Position numbers and translations under genes: made by a program. Positions 63,401 through 64,000 of a stretch of 64,000 bases of DNA are shown in pieces. The notes below the pieces were generated by a model, which was given only the letters and a program-made list of their open reading frames with translations, searched no databases and was not told the DNA's origin. The first letter of the stretch is position 1. Every line of letters starts with the position of its first letter. The DNA comes from Streptomyces sp. NBC_01237 (GTDB lineage: Bacteria; Actinomycetota; Actinomycetes; Streptomycetales; Streptomycetaceae), in assembly GCF_035917275.1 (NCBI RefSeq), contig NZ_CP108508.1, forward strand, positions 7,936,001 through 8,000,000, written 5' to 3'.

Positions 63401-64000
63401 CCCTGCCGGCCCTCGCGGAAGGCAAGGACAAGCGAGGCGACGTCCTGTCCGACACCGCCGTCGTCTACGACACCGCCGGCTCCACCGTCACCGGCTGGGC
63501 TCCGGGTCAGAAGCCCACTCTGGGCCTGCCCACCTGGACCGGACGGGCCCAGGCATACCCGGCCGCCAACGACACCGCCGACCGTAACCCCGCCGTCTCC
63601 GGCGGCTGGCAGACCGTCGCCACCACCGAGTACGACACCGCCACCGCCAAGCTCGGCCGCCCGCTCAAGGTGACCGACGCCAAGTACCGCACCACCACGA
63701 CCACCTACTACCCGGCTGCCGCAGGCCCGCTGGCCACCGTGGTGATCACCAAGCCCAAGCTGACCTCCAACAACCAGGCCCACCAGACCAGCACCTACCA
63801 CGACCCCTCCCGCGGTACCGTCAACTACAGCCTCGACGCCAACCTCAAGCGCACCGAGAACACCTACGACGCGCTGGGCCGGATCACCGCTACCTGGATG
63901 CCCAACCGCTCCAAGTCCGGCGGCGACAGCCCCAGTGCTAAGTACGACTACGGCCTGGAGCGCGACAAAGCTCCCTGGACCTCGGTCGCCACCCTCAAAG
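60457..64000 (+). CDS. Secreted RHS/YD-repeat protein (3' truncated by the window)
   Basis: The ATG at 60457 follows GGAGAGAG and opens a frame that runs to the right edge (at least 1181 residues). A signal peptide (RRTALLAFLAAVLSIPTSLT, cut near residue 40) leads into a beta-rich N-terminal part. About residues 300-700 include SLALSYDSGSIDG and GEGFDLTSSYIERKYG, as in secreted Streptomyces RHS proteins. YD/RHS-like motifs appear late (TYDALGRITATW at about residue 1140). The C-terminal core and any toxin domain lie outside. It is exported, and the fold is a likely beta-cage shell. The overlapping minus-strand frame of similar length is a shadow. Confidence 0.85.
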   Translation, partial: MSKSSSPPSRPRGRRTALLAFLAAVLSIPTSLTPLASAAERPGRPGVSDVKSTTVENTTTPGAAKARAKVASAKRDDRRSFDHAEAERARATWPKQTSAATDLDAAGAKPIGPVTVDAVTPDKSSRQARPRAGGTAKITVLDQKVADKAGITGVLFTAAAEQPGTAKVTVDYSGFASAIGGDWAGRLGLVQMPACVLTTPDKDKCRTTTSVESVNDPQTQTVTARTAIATADTASARTVPHKAEAISAPTVFAVTAATATSASGLGDFKATALSASSSWEAGASSGAFSWTYPLTVPPAAAGPVPSLALSYDSGSIDGRTANTNNQSSQVGEGFDLTSSYIERKYGSCEDDGQSDKFDQCWKYENASLVLNGKSNELVKDDGTGVWRLKNDDASQVTHETGATNDDDGDDIVGGKGDGKGEYWKVVTGDGTVYTFGLNKLPGAGTERTNSVWTVPVFGDDSGEPGYSSGTGFSGRAKTQAWRWNLDLVTDVHGNAATYWYKADTNHYAKNGDKTELAEYTRGGYVSEIRYGQRADTLFTGQPSGKVTYTYKERCTASDCSSLTKDTADNWPDVPFDTICSASETDCKGTGPAFFTRKRLTDIDTYSWSRAAEPDAYVPVDSYALTQKFWDGQDIDNSSDQSLVLTKLVRTGKTATPAVSAPPVEFTYQQRPNRVDATFDDILPLTRPRIEHITSETGAITTVALSPTECVRGSNMPAAEDDNNKSCYPVYWPINGGDPALDWFHKYRVLAVTTNDPATGNPGTESQYSYATPGWHYNDDPFTKEKERTWSSWRGYQKVTTTSGEVGGTQSKTVSLYMQGMHGDKKKDGTTRTATVQGIDLPSADMPDATDTDYWAGQLRQQITYTGSTPIATNLNNLWAKQTASQQKSYAHVKAHYIRTARTYSRTWLTASNSWRVTAVSNTFDDTYGMATKTEDHGNWSATGDETCTRTWYARNTDVGLTNLVSRTRTVAKACADTDDKLTLPALAEGKDKRGDVLSDTAVVYDTAGSTVTGWAPGQKPTLGLPTWTGRAQAYPAANDTADRNPAVSGGWQTVATTEYDTATAKLGRPLKVTDAKYRTTTTTYYPAAAGPLATVVITKPKLTSNNQAHQTSTYHDPSRGTVNYSLDANLKRTENTYDALGRITATWMPNRSKSGGDSPSAKYDYGLERDKAPWTSVATLK

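Noticed and set aside
60985..63801. Long minus-strand open frame of 938 codons opposite the RHS gene
   Set aside because: It is Gly/Val-rich shadow of the plus-strand gene, has no ribosome site, and the plus frame has a signal peptide and family motifs.

Overview
The window is high-GC DNA with Streptomyces-type codon use. It contains typical Streptomyces families: a DUF6207 protein, a DUF4259 protein, a DnaE2 mutagenesis cassette, polyprenyl synthase and terpene cyclase genes, an MpaB/Lcp-type oxygenase, a secreted LamG protein and a secreted RHS protein. The dense mix of small lineage-specific genes, broken genes, transposase remnants, recombinases and plasmid-type replication genes looks like an accessory region, such as a chromosome arm or a large element. 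No rRNA, tRNA or CRISPR array was seen. The species is inferred, not proven.

Region by region: 0-6 kb holds a left-truncated STAND/TPR protein with freshly amplified repeats, a membrane protein in lower-GC DNA, a frameshifted ribbon-helix-helix gene and a membrane-anchored pentapeptide-repeat protein. 6-11 kb holds small genes, among them a HTH protein and a zinc-ribbon/double-HTH regulator. 11.2-13.9 kb is a compact locus of two 2-oxoglutarate/Fe(II) oxygenases, an EF-hand protein and two peptides of under 50 residues. 14.5-17.1 kb holds a divergent polyprenyl synthase and class I terpene cyclase; a broken copy of the cyclase 3' end lies at 20.6 kb. 17.9-18.7 kb is a decayed Tn3-family transposase. 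21-25.8 kb holds an MpaB/Lcp-like oxygenase, a PLP decarboxylase and a secreted protein.

26-31 kb is a recombination module. Three overlapping genes (tyrosine recombinase, XRE regulator, multi-zinc-ribbon protein with a degenerate recombinase-like C terminus) lie between an intact secreted HNH nuclease gene and the N-terminal half of another. Two C-terminal relics of the same nuclease family lie at 26.1 kb and 10.6 kb. 31-36.5 kb holds a tail-anchored DnaJ-type zinc-ribbon protein, a second membrane pentapeptide protein with a partial duplicate, and small unknown genes. 36.9-41.8 kb is a DnaE2 plus ImuB-like cassette with a putative LexA box; the ImuB-like gene is frameshifted.

44.5-48.4 kb looks like a plasmid or integrative-element replication module: a primase-tail gene overlaps a D5/P4-type helicase gene, preceded by about 500 bp of iteron-like repeats and a 14-bp-stem palindrome. 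48.7-54.3 kb holds a HEAT-repeat protein, a GCAGC-rich stretch, a 291-bp element with 33-bp inverted ends enclosing one 53-codon gene, and a TetR/SnoaL/NmrA cassette with two perfect operator palindromes. 54.8-56.2 kb is an IS3-type insertion sequence with a frameshifted transposase. 56.4-64 kb carries the LamG protein gene followed by the RHS gene, which runs off the right edge.

The most promising leads for something undescribed are the recombinase trio with its scattered nuclease relics, the small TIR-bounded element, and the oxygenase/EF-hand/peptide locus.
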